From the NCBI GenBank assembly GCA_030549495.1, contig JAUIRK010000731.1, forward strand, positions 1 through 64,000: 64,000 bases of DNA, read 5' to 3'. Source of the DNA: Nectonema munidae (lineage: Eukaryota > Nematomorpha > Nectonematoida > Nectonematidae). Position numbers and translations under genes: made by a program. Under the pieces are notes generated by a model that ran no database searches, was not told the origin of the DNA, and worked only from the letters and a program-made list of their open reading frames with translations. Positions 57,701-63,681 of this stretch are shown here, in pieces. How positions within the stretch are numbered: the stretch's first letter is position 1; every line of letters begins with the position of its first letter.

Positions 57701-59647
57701 CCATTCTATCTAACTCTAAGCCAAGTTTGAGGAAGGACTTTCTAGACTTTTTATCAGGATGAACTGTCGCATACCATTATTGAACGCAGTGATGCTTTTA
57801 TCCCGATCAAGACATTTTTCAGCAATCCTTTAAACGGGGAAGGGCAAATCGTCGGACTTGGCCGAAGGCACTTGTGAGATATTAAAATATAAATTGATTA
57901 TGCTGTGTTAGAATTTGCTGGAAAATAGCCAGCAAAAATGACATTACAAGATATTTTAATGGAATTAATGACTTGACATAAAAATTTTATCAATTGTTTT
58001 CCCATCATTCGTCTTTGATACGTGCTGGTATTTCACCCAATTCATTTTATAAACAGTAATATAATATTAGTAGAAAATAATTAAAAGCTATCATGCTAAA
58101 TATTCTTTTAATTTAGTTTTTAATTTGATCAAGCTTGATTTTATTTTTATTTTTCAATTATTAAAATCGCCAAAAATTTCGCCCTAAAAATATTATCCAA
58201 AAATTTTAGCATTTTGTGGAATTCTCATTTTTGCTGGAGTTCTTCGCTCTCATGTTGAGTCTCTTGAAAGTATGCTCAAAACGAAACTGGTTGGATCAGT
58301 TCTTTCAAATAAAAATTTATACTAAATATCTATAAAAAAGAGGTTCGGTGTTTATAAGTTTTTTCTAGCAAGTTTTACTTCACTTATGAAGTGCCTTTAA
58401 TTCACTACATCCCAAAAAATAGAAAGTTTTTTCTGTTTTGAGTACGCTTCATTGTCATAAATATGTTTCTTCTAATGAAAAAAAGTTACCTGAAATAATT
58501 TCTTTCTATAAAATAAGGATAAATCAGGTGTAGATACTTTATATCAAATGATTGTAACTTAATTAGTGCCAAACGAAAAACAAATCGCTGGCTTTTGTCT
58601 TCTTTTGCAACATTATTGATATTTTTTGTTTCAATCCTTTTATGTTATGTACAAAAGTGAATCGCAATTGGAACAATAATCAGTTATTTAGAAGGCCGCT
58701 GTTTCTTGAACAACTCGGATTTGACCTTGTGAAAAATGAAATGTTGGGAAGACAACATCTTAGAACACCTTCAGCGCTTTCTACAAATATATTATTTGCT
58801 CAAGGAACAAATAATGAAGTGTTCAATTCTCGAAGTCCATCAAAAAGAAAAATTTCAAAAGGATCTCGATGTCGACTTTATCTTGGCAAGGATAGGAAAG
58901 CGTACTCACGTGTCAAAAGTGTCAAATTTAATGTTTTTAAAGCTGGCGATTTACATTTCTTCGTAAAATGTCCTGAATGCGTTAAATAAACTTTCGAATT
59001 ATAAATTACTTTGCTCATGTGAGAAATGGCAAAAAGTCAGGACTAAGTTAATAAGTCGATATCATAGAAGAACAAAAAGGTTTATCGAAACAAATTATTT
59101 CATATTATTATTTCTACATTTACCCCTTCCCCACAGTAAAAACAACTCTGGATTCACCACTGCATCCTTTCACGAAATGAATGGCGCTGGTGCAATAATT
59201 CTGTTTTTGGATGAGGACCTTGGTTATCACCATTCCTTGCCTATCCCTTTGAAACCTCATTTTTACAACCGAAGTGCGCTAAATTATTCTAAAAATGAAG
59301 TAAACTTGGATGATTTAGTATAAAAATATTTTATTTAAAAGTTGTTTAACATTCTTGGAAAAAATTGAAAAGTGTTTCTTTTTCAATTCTTTGTTTATAA
59401 AGTATTGATATGAGAGTATGCGGCGTTCGAGAGTGTTTCTTTTTCATTTTTTACAAGTATACAAACTTCTGGAAGTAACTTCTTGTTTCACTCAGGTTTT
59501 TTATTTTAGGGCGATGCCAACGTAAACATTCGTGAAGACGCCTCCATCTTCTACGGAGTGAACAACATGTAATGCCTTTCCTTTTTCTCTCATTTCTAAC
59601 TAAGAGCAAACAACTTTATCTAAATTTTCATTCTCAGAGCTCTGCAG
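30582..59647 (+). CDS. sd/TEAD-like: TEAD/Scalloped-family transcription factor, partial, multi-exon
   Basis: TEA-domain transcription factors bind MCAT-type DNA in the nucleus and recruit Yorkie/YAP, TAZ or Vestigial-type coactivators as the output of Hippo signalling. Eight exons agree in phase: 30,582-30,786; 40,862-40,989; 41,041-41,184; 41,234-41,295; 47,207-47,504; 50,009-50,083; 50,137-50,232; 59,510-59,568. A possible ninth is 59,638-59,647. All introns are GT-AG. The model gives 355 complete codons. The TEA domain (residues ~31-108) is almost identical to that of vertebrate and fly proteins. A Ser/Pro/Asn-rich linker follows (~112-255), then the first part of the coactivator-binding domain ([45 protein letters not shown]), which is clearly diverged. 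The rest (STKVCSFGKQ onward) is not found and must lie beyond 64,000. An in-frame TAA directly precedes the chosen ATG. Introns of ~10, 5.9, 2.5 and 9.3 kb hold transposon debris; three introns are only 49-53 nt. Confidence 0.93.
33893..34060 (+). mobile_element. Probable tRNA-like SINE, family 2, copy 1
   Basis: It shares with 53,731-53,872 the ordered blocks GG(T/G)...TTAG.(T)TCTGG.TTTCGATA, TCTTGG(G/T)TTCGA, TACAAGCGGCG(C/G)AATTG, GCCTTCTCGATGAAAACACCC and TTTACCTTTA. The TTCGA-containing word resembles a pol III B box. Both copies are in plus orientation, inside TEAD introns. No TSD was seen. Confidence 0.5.
37027..37629 (+). pseudogene. ORF1/Gag-like remnant with CCHC zinc knuckles
   Basis: A 100-codon frame (37,027-37,329) is followed by a 78-codon frame (37,393-37,629). 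The latter has Cys-rich knuckles [28 protein letters not shown] and a partial CINC, the nucleic-acid-binding motif of retroelement ORF1/Gag proteins. RT remnants with non-LTR motifs lie 1.6 kb downstream on the same strand, so a Jockey-like LINE ORF1 is the most likely source. An LTR-element Gag is not excluded. The remnant is old and fragmentary. Confidence 0.6.
38340..38935 (+). pseudogene. MULE (Mutator-like) transposase fragment, copy 1
   Basis: The open part (to 38,641) has [20 protein letters not shown], an [15 protein letters not shown] stretch, [20 protein letters not shown] and [16 protein letters not shown]. Across a frame change it continues as [20 protein letters not shown] and [27 protein letters not shown] (about 38,646-38,790). 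This is the C-terminal third of the MULE transposase typical of arthropods and nematodes (family signature HGCFFH..QSLWRK ... FVPP.DV ... TNN..EGWH). The catalytic N-terminal part is absent. It has a sister fragment in reverse orientation at 61,141-61,960. Confidence 0.82.
39098..39184. repeat. Minisatellite, ~15-bp unit CATTCAGTCCGTAGA
   Basis: Five to six imperfect copies of CATT(C/A)AGTCC(G/T)TAG(A/C) run head to tail. Such arrays commonly form the ends of some MITEs, but I found no matching inverse copy nearby. Confidence 0.8.
39207..40330 (+). pseudogene. Jockey-like LINE reverse transcriptase remnant
   Basis: Decayed RT domain in several frames: [23 protein letters not shown] (39,213-39,280), a [18 protein letters not shown] stretch (about 39,400-39,450), [18 protein letters not shown] (about 39,515-39,570), and [13 protein letters not shown] carrying the catalytic Asp pair (about 39,880-39,918). 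The C-terminal part is at about 40,040-40,330. Many frame changes and stops. No poly(A) tail or TSD was identified. It probably belonged with the zinc-knuckle ORF at 37.0-37.6 kb, with a MULE fragment now lying between them. Confidence 0.75.
40862..40989 (+). CDS. sd/TEAD-like: TEAD exon 2: second half of TEA domain
   Basis: The acceptor TTTGTGTGTAG precedes GACGC; with the phase-1 G it restores Gly-Arg. It encodes [20 protein letters not shown] and [23 protein letters not shown]. This covers the remaining TEA helices, including the DNA-recognition helix ([14 protein letters not shown]). Forty-three codons including the split one, ending in phase 0 at AAA|GTTTTT, a weak donor. The TEA domain is therefore split at KMY/GRNE across a 10-kb intron. 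Confidence 0.95.
41041..41184 (+). CDS. sd/TEAD-like: TEAD exon 3: linker
   Basis: The acceptor CTTTTCCGTAG follows a 51-nt intron. The 48 codons begin [19 protein letters not shown], starting with Asp after YLK as vertebrate TEADs do (KLKDQ). They then lose similarity, as is normal for the linker. The donor AAT|GTACCA is weak. The phase-0 fit on both sides and coding-like base composition support the exon. Confidence 0.8.
41234..41295 (+). CDS. sd/TEAD-like: TEAD exon 4: linker
   Basis: The acceptor CTTTTATTCGCAG follows a 49-nt intron. Twenty codons ([20 protein letters not shown]) plus two bases lead to a consensus donor TT|GTAAGT. No family motif; assignment rests on splice sites, phase and position. 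Confidence 0.72.
41296..47206 (+). other. TEAD intron 4
   Basis: A 5.9-kb AT-rich intron. Apart from LINE-like remnants at 45.8-46.6 kb, I recognise nothing. A GC-richer island at about 43,560-43,830 contains CpG-bearing words (TGCTCGAGCGA, GATCGCGGGCGC). 44,120-44,480 is also less AT-rich. Neither codes for a known domain. Confidence 0.5.
45842..46640 (-). pseudogene. LINE remnants (endonuclease and possible RT pieces)
   Basis: The minus-strand frame 45,842-46,111 has [20 protein letters not shown] followed by [10 protein letters not shown], the start of an apurinic-type endonuclease (NIRSL.....F......KPDIIGLTETW). The frame 46,222-46,635 has [11 protein letters not shown]...APLNYKLI, weakly like the RT motif D(L/F)(S/T)KAFD. 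The order on the minus strand (RT-like piece upstream of endonuclease) is wrong for one intact LINE, so these are pieces of different copies or are rearranged. Confidence 0.5.
47207..47504 (+). CDS. sd/TEAD-like: TEAD exon 5: Ser/Pro/Asn-rich linker and start of coactivator-binding domain
   Basis: The acceptor TTTGTCTTTGAAACAG leads to 298 nt which, with the TT carried over, give 100 codons. Residues rich in Ser, Pro and Asn ([19 protein letters not shown] ... [14 protein letters not shown]) end in [19 protein letters not shown]. This matches the first strand of the YAP-binding domain (TTKLRLVEFSAFLEQQRD in vertebrates). After QP the sequence [11 protein letters not shown] is unlike other TEADs. 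The donor GAA|GTATGT is in phase 0. Confidence 0.88.
47985..48732 (+). pseudogene. mariner/Tc1-like transposase relic
   Basis: The C-terminal half is clear. [21 protein letters not shown] region (from 48,166) is followed by [21 protein letters not shown], then [20 protein letters not shown] (about 48,338-48,398). After a frame change come [20 protein letters not shown] and [17 protein letters not shown] (48,420-48,530), and the natural end IEQFF at 48,659. The catalytic Asp in QQ(D)GARAHTA is replaced by Gly; the final SPDLNPLDY Asp residues remain. The right end GGACCACCCTGTATTAT (about 48,719) is probably the terminal repeat. The N-terminal DNA-binding half is degenerate. It lies in TEAD intron 5. 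Confidence 0.85.
49370..49560 (+). pseudogene. Short piggyBac fragment
   Basis: [20 protein letters not shown] at about 49,374-49,430 is the strongly conserved piggyBac stretch containing the third catalytic Asp (KGGVD). What follows is too decayed to read. It is a short fragment unrelated in position to the copies at 7.4-8.9 kb and 58.6-59.0 kb. Confidence 0.7.
50009..50083 (+). CDS. sd/TEAD-like: TEAD exon 6: coactivator-binding domain
   Basis: The acceptor CTTACACTTTTAG opens 25 codons in phase 0 ([20 protein letters not shown] ...). LERHVFAEI aligns with the YNKHLFVHI strand of other TEADs. The donor GAG|GTATTA is followed by a 53-nt intron. Confidence 0.85.
50137..50232 (+). CDS. sd/TEAD-like: TEAD exon 7: coactivator-binding domain
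   Basis: The acceptor TTGTTTTTAG opens 32 codons beginning [20 protein letters not shown] and ending [12 protein letters not shown]. This corresponds to [36 protein letters not shown] in vertebrate TEADs. The EKKGG loop found in nearly all TEADs is shortened to a single Gly. The donor TGG|GTATTT is in phase 0. Confidence 0.93.
50862..51070 (+). CDS. Unassigned open stretch behind a splice acceptor (possible alternative TEAD exon)
   Basis: CGTTCCTTATTTTTAG precedes GTCGTGCGTGCTGC. From there a phase-0 frame of about 69 codons ([20 protein letters not shown]..., [15 protein letters not shown]...) ends at TAG 51,070. Base composition is GC-richer than flanking intron, similar to real TEAD exons. 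Spliced to exon 7 it would give a TEAD variant ending shortly after KFW. No homology to TEAD or any family I know, so it could also be a decayed exon or chance. Confidence 0.25.
51378..51392. repeat. Poly-C run (15 C)
   Basis: A homopolymer preceded by GACGGGGCTAAGCATTTTAG. The phrase and run mirror the poly-G run near 2,836-2,855 in opposite orientation, so the two may be edges of one dispersed repeat. Confidence 0.85.
51640..52060. repeat. Satellite family A, about two units
   Basis: AAATGTCAATCAAAATTTTGATTG..., CGAAAACATTCATTCAAATTTTAAATAAA, CATGCTGATTTCATTTCTCGACTCAG, TTTTTGCATTTAAGGTGTG and GTCAGTCAAATTTGCGGTGTACG recur at a period of about 170-180 bp. The same family is found at 5.4 and 11.4-15.5 kb. 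Confidence 0.75.
52424..54860 (-). pseudogene. hAT transposase relic, ZMYM1/TTF-type (DUF4371-like)
   Basis: On the minus strand, from N- to C-terminus. An [10 protein letters not shown] start with an acidic/Ser-rich region lies at 54,579-54,851. A TTF-type zinc-finger part is at 54,351-54,548 ([20 protein letters not shown]). A DUF4371-like core at 53,946-54,272 contains [39 protein letters not shown] and [12 protein letters not shown] are at 53,154-53,459. The C-terminal dimerisation domain is at 52,542-52,802 ([26 protein letters not shown]), followed by [11 protein letters not shown]. The order is complete for a ZMYM1-like hAT protein, but at least five frame changes and stops break it. 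A SINE-like insert lies at 53,731-53,872. It sits in TEAD intron 7, antisense to the host gene. Confidence 0.85.
53731..53872 (+). mobile_element. Probable tRNA-like SINE, family 2, copy 2
   Basis: Inserted in the ZMYM1-like hAT relic. GGTACTGGGTTTCGATA, CTTGGGTTCGAATAAG (B-box-like), TACAAGCGGCGGAATTG and GCCTTCTCGATGAAAACACC match the copy at 33.9 kb in order. The B-box-like word is closer to consensus here. Boundaries are approximate and no target duplication was seen. Confidence 0.5.
55350..55500. repeat. Unclassified GC-richer repeat edge
   Basis: TTTGCATTTCCAGGGGGAGGCAGTGCCCCCTC, here split as TTTCCAGGGGGAGGC and AGTGCCCCC, is a short near-palindrome in GC-rich context. It is flanked on the left by direct GTGAAGTATTTTCA / GTGAAGTAATTTCA words. 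It gives overlapping frames on both strands with no domain. It could be the end of a MITE. Confidence 0.3.
55540..55880. repeat. Satellite family A, about two units
   Basis: CAATCAAATTTGCTGTTTACATCTGAGAAA, CTCAAAAACATTTATCCATATTTTAAATAAAATATA and GCTGATTTTATTTCCGACTAATTTTTTGC match the family consensus seen at 5.4, 11.4-15.5 and 51.7 kb. Confidence 0.75.
55912..56124 (+). pseudogene. Fragment of an arthropod repeat-associated ORF of unknown function
   Basis: The 70-codon frame contains [31 protein letters not shown]. From memory this resembles the C-terminus of an uncharacterised ORF repeated in many arthropod genomes (FH.DI.TME.RYQG.W...M..DYCW). The following residues fit poorly and the rest of that ORF is not visible upstream. 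It lies immediately beside satellite A. Function unknown. Confidence 0.45.
56125..58600. other. Intronic region with no assigned gene
   Basis: Very AT-rich to about 56,960. A GC-richer patch lies at 56,985-57,110. 57,340-57,870 contains short open pieces (for example [20 protein letters not shown] at 57,540-57,600 and, in another frame, [20 protein letters not shown] at about 57,763-57,822). They look like a decayed coding sequence, but I cannot assign them to a family. Confidence 0.4.
58620..58989 (+). pseudogene. piggyBac transposase C-terminal fragment
   Basis: [19 protein letters not shown] and [15 protein letters not shown] (58,690-58,800) are followed by [24 protein letters not shown] sequence and CPECVK at the end. 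This is the piggyBac C-terminal region, a helix followed by the zinc-binding tail, with some Cys positions lost or out of frame. Two overlapping frames (58,642-58,989 and 58,736-58,966) share the homology, showing a frame change. It is a different subfamily from the copy at 7.4-8.9 kb judging by the tail sequence. Confidence 0.65.
59510..59568 (+). CDS. sd/TEAD-like: TEAD exon 8: coactivator-binding domain
   Basis: The acceptor TTTTTTATTTTAG opens 19 codons plus two bases ([19 protein letters not shown]). They align with ADLNCNIQDDAGAFYGVTS. The donor AT|GTAATG leaves phase 2. The Trp-Ala/Gly-Asp junction with exon 7 falls in the same place in the protein as a known TEAD loop. Confidence 0.92.
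59638..59647 (+). CDS. sd/TEAD-like: Candidate 10-nt TEAD microexon
   Basis: AGCTCTGCAG is framed by ATTTTCATTCTCAG on the left and GTAAGAGT on the right. Both are good splice signals, and it lies 69 nt after exon 8. With the phase-2 AT from exon 8 it gives ATA GCT CTG CAG (Ile-Ala-Leu-Gln) and ends in phase 0. The residues do not match the usual SQYES stretch, so it may be chance. Confidence 0.35.
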
Positions 59648-61140
59648 GTAAGAGTAAGAGCCCTGTTCGCTGCTATTTCATAGATTGCAATGTTTGAGCT
59701 AGCAGTCGCTTATCAGTGCCTTCTAAGGGACCTTCGACATGCCTGAATGAATAATTACTCAGTCTCCATCTTCATTTTGATTTTAAGTTACAAAACCTCA
59801 GCTAACCTGGTGTTCAGCTCTCTTCACACTTAATGTTTTCACTTGCGGTCCAATATTTTGCGCAAATTATAGACATTTTTGAAGCGTGGAAAGGATGCCG
59901 GATTTACACCGCACTCATAAAATGTAGTTAGAACTTGACTTGAAACTTTCTAATAAGTTTCTTAGAATATTTTTTAATACATTCCAACTTAAAAAAGAGT
60001 TTTTATAGTAGTGTAACCCAATTTTGCTCTAAACCTTGTTATATAATACTCTTTCAAAATCAAATATCCCACTTCAATACAGCACTTTTAAGTCCATACC
60101 ACAAATCTAAAAAGTAGTGTTTTGGCAAGGGTTAAATTTTCGTTTAAAATTAATTACATGAATTTTTTCATTAATTCTCAATCCCAACCTAACCCTTGTT
60201 CATCTACATTTCGTTTACTCGACATTATTAAATAATCAGCTTGTTTCATCGATGATTTGCTATTTTGAACGATATGATATCACACAATATGTCGATGCAA
60301 AGGATTCTTTTCATTGGAAGTATTGATTGTGTTTTCTTGTGAGAATTATTGATCCCTTTGCTTAATTCACTTGGGTAATTTATAACAAGCTTCTTTATAA
60401 CTCATCTCAGGTTTAAATATCTTAGTGTACTATTATCGTAAGATTCATATTTCTTTCATGTTACCTTTTCATTCATACGGTTTCAATTCACACGTTCTAC
60501 CGACTGTTTACAAATCTTCTTTTATCAAGCTTCTTTTTATGAACACGTTGAAAAGGAACAAAGAATTTTTGTTATCAAAAAGAATATATTTCGGAATAAA
60601 GTTTGAAGTCATATTTTGTAACGTTTGCATTAATCTTTCCACATCACCTTTTATATTACTTTTTAAAAGAACGTCATCTCTCGTTCCGAAATATATCCTT
60701 TTTGATAATATAAATGCTTTGCTCCTTTTTCAACTATTTCAACTTATTTCTACTACTCTACATGGAACAACCAAGAGCTTCTTTTTGGAGTTATAAATCA
60801 AATCCTGAATGAATGCCTAAGGACAAAATACGTTTCGCACCAAATTTCTAATAGACAAAATTATTAACAGAAAAATGCCTTCTAAGCAGCATTTATATTG
60901 ATATGATTATTAAAACAAAAAGTTTTTGAGAATTTATTATAATAACAGCCGATGAATATTTTTGCATTTTTAAATGACTGTAGATAAAATATCTAATGCA
61001 CATAGGCAAAAAAGATATTCCCTGAATTGCAAATTATGCACATTGGCTTGAACTCTCTTTAATCTATTTTAGCATACTTTTTAGTAATTATTCTACTTCC
61101 AAAGATAGCGGTTACAGAACCACTTCTGTATTAGCCTGTT
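59648..61140. other. Presumed TEAD intron sequence, nothing recognised
   Basis: AT-rich. The 123-codon frame at 60,425-60,796 shows no family signature. It contains an imperfect inverted pair (AAAAAGAATATATTTCGGAA at about 60,577 and TTCCGAAATATATCCTTTTT at about 60,683) that would form a hairpin with a ~90-nt loop. Confidence 0.4.
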
Positions 61141-61960
61141 CTAGCTTTTTTTAACTATTTTTTCAATAGTGGAGTGAGTTACACCAACCCTTTGATTGAG
61201 AGGTTGAAACTTCCATCCTTCCAGAGAATATTTGGTCTTTGTATGATCTAATTCAATTTTGTTGTAAACATTCCATATTTCAAGATCAAGTCCTGCGCAT
61301 CTTAGCCCGCCTCGCAGGATTATACATAGCCAGGTTATTTCAAAATATTTCAAATTTCACTTAAAACTTCATCTATTTCTTGATCTAGTGTTTGCATATA
61401 ATCTCTAAATAAACCAATAACATCACATGGTGGAACAAAATCTAGCGCGTCTGTTTCTTTTATTTTGAGAGTACTTTCAGGATTTGTTTACCATCCTTGT
61501 AAACCAAGACTTTGGATTTTTCTCCAGAGACACTGAGTAAAGTGAAACAAGAAAGCATGAAGAGAGGGAATTGGGAAATAATTTCTTAAAGCTTTCATTC
61601 CTGCTTGTTCAAAATCAACCGTAATAAACTCTGAATAAAGATTCTCTTCATTGAGAAACTTTTTCCAAATTTTTTCATCTCTATTTGATGCAAGGCAATA
61701 AAGTATTGATAAAGTTTTGTTTGCGTCAACAACAGCGTGAATTGTGGTGCTCCCATTTCTTTTTAGTTTTTAAAACTTCCAAATTCGTTAAAGATGAGTA
61801 AATACTCAAACTTTCAGATTCATGGAGTAAACAGTTTTCCCCTCTTGTGACTAATGTTAGACATTCATGAGGACTTGCGTGCGTTATTACACATCCTACA
61901 CTTCGTACCATTGATTCTTTTTGATCAATAGTACAAATAGTTTGCCCTCTTCATGCAATG
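61141..61960 (-). pseudogene. MULE transposase fragment, copy 2
   Basis: On the minus strand, from the N-terminal side: LSILYCLASNRDEKIWKKFL and LYSEFITVDFEQAG (about 61,610-61,700), ending the catalytic core. Then the C-terminal third: a FTQCLWRKIQSLGLQGW-like stretch (about 61,485-61,545), ALDFVPPCDVIGLF, TLDQEIDEVLSE, YFEITWLCIILRGG, and LEIWNVYNKIELDHTKT...SLEGW (61,141-61,353). Several frame changes and stops. It is related to the plus-strand fragment at 38.3-38.9 kb but retains more of the N-terminal side. Confidence 0.8.
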
Positions 61961-62116
61961 TTGGGCATTCAATTGAAAGCAATTGCTTCACACAATGTTT
62001 TGCAGCATCTAATCAAAGATAGAGATAAAACAATAAACTTTATAAATACCATTTCATTTTTTGTTGAATTCATTGTTTTTTCAATAGACCTACTGTTCAC
62101 GACACTCACGTTCAAA

Positions 62117-63681
62117 ATGTCTGGCAAATGTTTAAAACGAAAACGTAATGTTCTGCCTTTAGACGACAAAGTACAGATTTTGAAAAGACTTGATTCTGGT
62201 GCGGTAGCTGCACGTTTAGCTGAAAAAATATGGTGTCGGGCGATCCACAATCACTGACATTAAAAATCAAAGAGCTAAACTTGGAGAGTTTACTGCTTCT
62301 CAACCAAACAAAAAAACAGTGCACTAGAAAGACAATGTTTGTAGGAAACAACCAAAAGATGGAAGATGCTTTGTACGCATGGTTCACTCAAGAGCGGGCT
62401 AAAGGTACACCTATCACTGGCCCGATCTTGATTGAGAAAGCACTATTCTTCCACAGACAACTCAACGGCGACAACCGCACTTTCAAGGCATCACAAGGAT
62501 GGCTGAGAGATTCAAGAACAGGTATGGCATTCGACAACTCGATATTGTTGGCGAATGTTTATCTGCTGACACATCACAGGTTGACAACTTCCGACACACT
62601 ACCCTGACAGCACTGATGAATCAACACGATTTGGGTCAGGAGCAGATTAATGCAGACGAGAAGGGTTTATTCTGGCGTTGTGTTCCGAACAAAATCTTAG
62701 TCTCAGCTGCAGAAAAATCTGCTCCTGGTCTCAAACAATTAAAAGAAGGTCTGACCATACTTCTTGGAACCAATGCAACTGCAACGCACAAACTGACACC
62801 ACTATTTATCAGGGAGTCGGCCAACCCCCGATGTTTGAAACACGTCAACAGAAAAAACTTACCAGTGAAGTATCAATCCCAATCCAAAGCTCTCTTCAAA
62901 GCATGGTTTTTCAACGACTTTGTGCCATCTGTACGACGACATCTACGCAGACAACACCTATCACAACGCACACTTTGACAACTGCCCTCCCACCCAAACA
63001 CACAAACAGTTCAAACAGCAGACGGGAACTTCAAATGTCTATTCCTTCCACCAAACGCCACATCAATTCTACAGCCTATGGATGGAGGGATCATCGCCAC
63101 TTTCAAAAAGCACTACAGAAAACAACTTCTTCGACGCTTAATCTACGACCAGTCGTCGCCAGACAGCAGCCTATTCGACTTGCAAAGAGCTCTCAACATT
63201 AAAGATGCCATAAACATTATCGACTCTGCATGGACATCTGTCAAACCAGAAACCATACACAAAGTTTGGCAGAAAACCATATTCACTCAAAGACAACCCG
63301 CTACAGACAGTGATAATGAAGACGATGTGCCTTTCAGCAACCTACTTACTAAGACAAATGCCTGGACAAGACAACATAAACAGCAACGATATCTCAAAAT
63401 GCTGCGACATTGAGAGAGACATCACCGCTTGCCAAGAACTCACTGTCCAAGAGATCATACACAGCGTCACAGGAAATGCCCCACCAGAACCTGAGTCAGA
63501 CGACAAACACTCTATACCAACCAATGCTCAAGCCGTAGATATTATGGACCAATCATTGTGTTGGTTAGAGGCCGATGACGACTCGATCCGATGCACCCCA
63601 GTGTTCTTCAATTGTTACGAGAGAAAGCAGCATGAAAAAGACTGTCAAATCTTAAACCTCAATCTATTAAGACATTTTTAA
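62117..63681 (+). pseudogene. pogo/Tigger-type transposase, nearly full length, frameshifted
   Basis: A transposase of the pogo branch of Tc1/mariner (Tigger, JRK-like). It starts at MSGKCLKRKRNVLPLDDKVQ with the CENP-B-type N-terminal helix-turn-helix (LDSGAVAARLAEK). A second HTH region follows (MEDALYAWFTQERAKGTPIT, 62,359-62,420; ASQGWLRD-type segment, about 62,485). The DDE core shows NADEKGLFWRCVPNK (first Asp, ~62,650), TILLGTNATATHKLTPLFI and ANPRCLKHVNRKNLPV. PPNA(T)S-like and MDGGIIATFKKHYRKQLLRR are at 63,078-63,140. An acidic C-terminal tail runs to 63,681 (EPESDDKHSIPTNAQ). At least four frame changes break it, but few residues seem lost, so decay is recent. GC is higher than flanking DNA. 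No terminal repeats were identified. Confidence 0.88.

Noticed and set aside
57522-57713. A coding exon of the TEAD gene
   Set aside because: No similarity to TEAD, no fitting splice sites, and exon 7 already joins exon 8 in phase. Possibly a decayed unrelated element.
60425-60796. A 123-codon hydrophobic frame as a membrane protein
   Set aside because: Phe/Leu/Ile-rich because of AT-rich DNA. It contains the inverted repeat noted above and shows no family resemblance.
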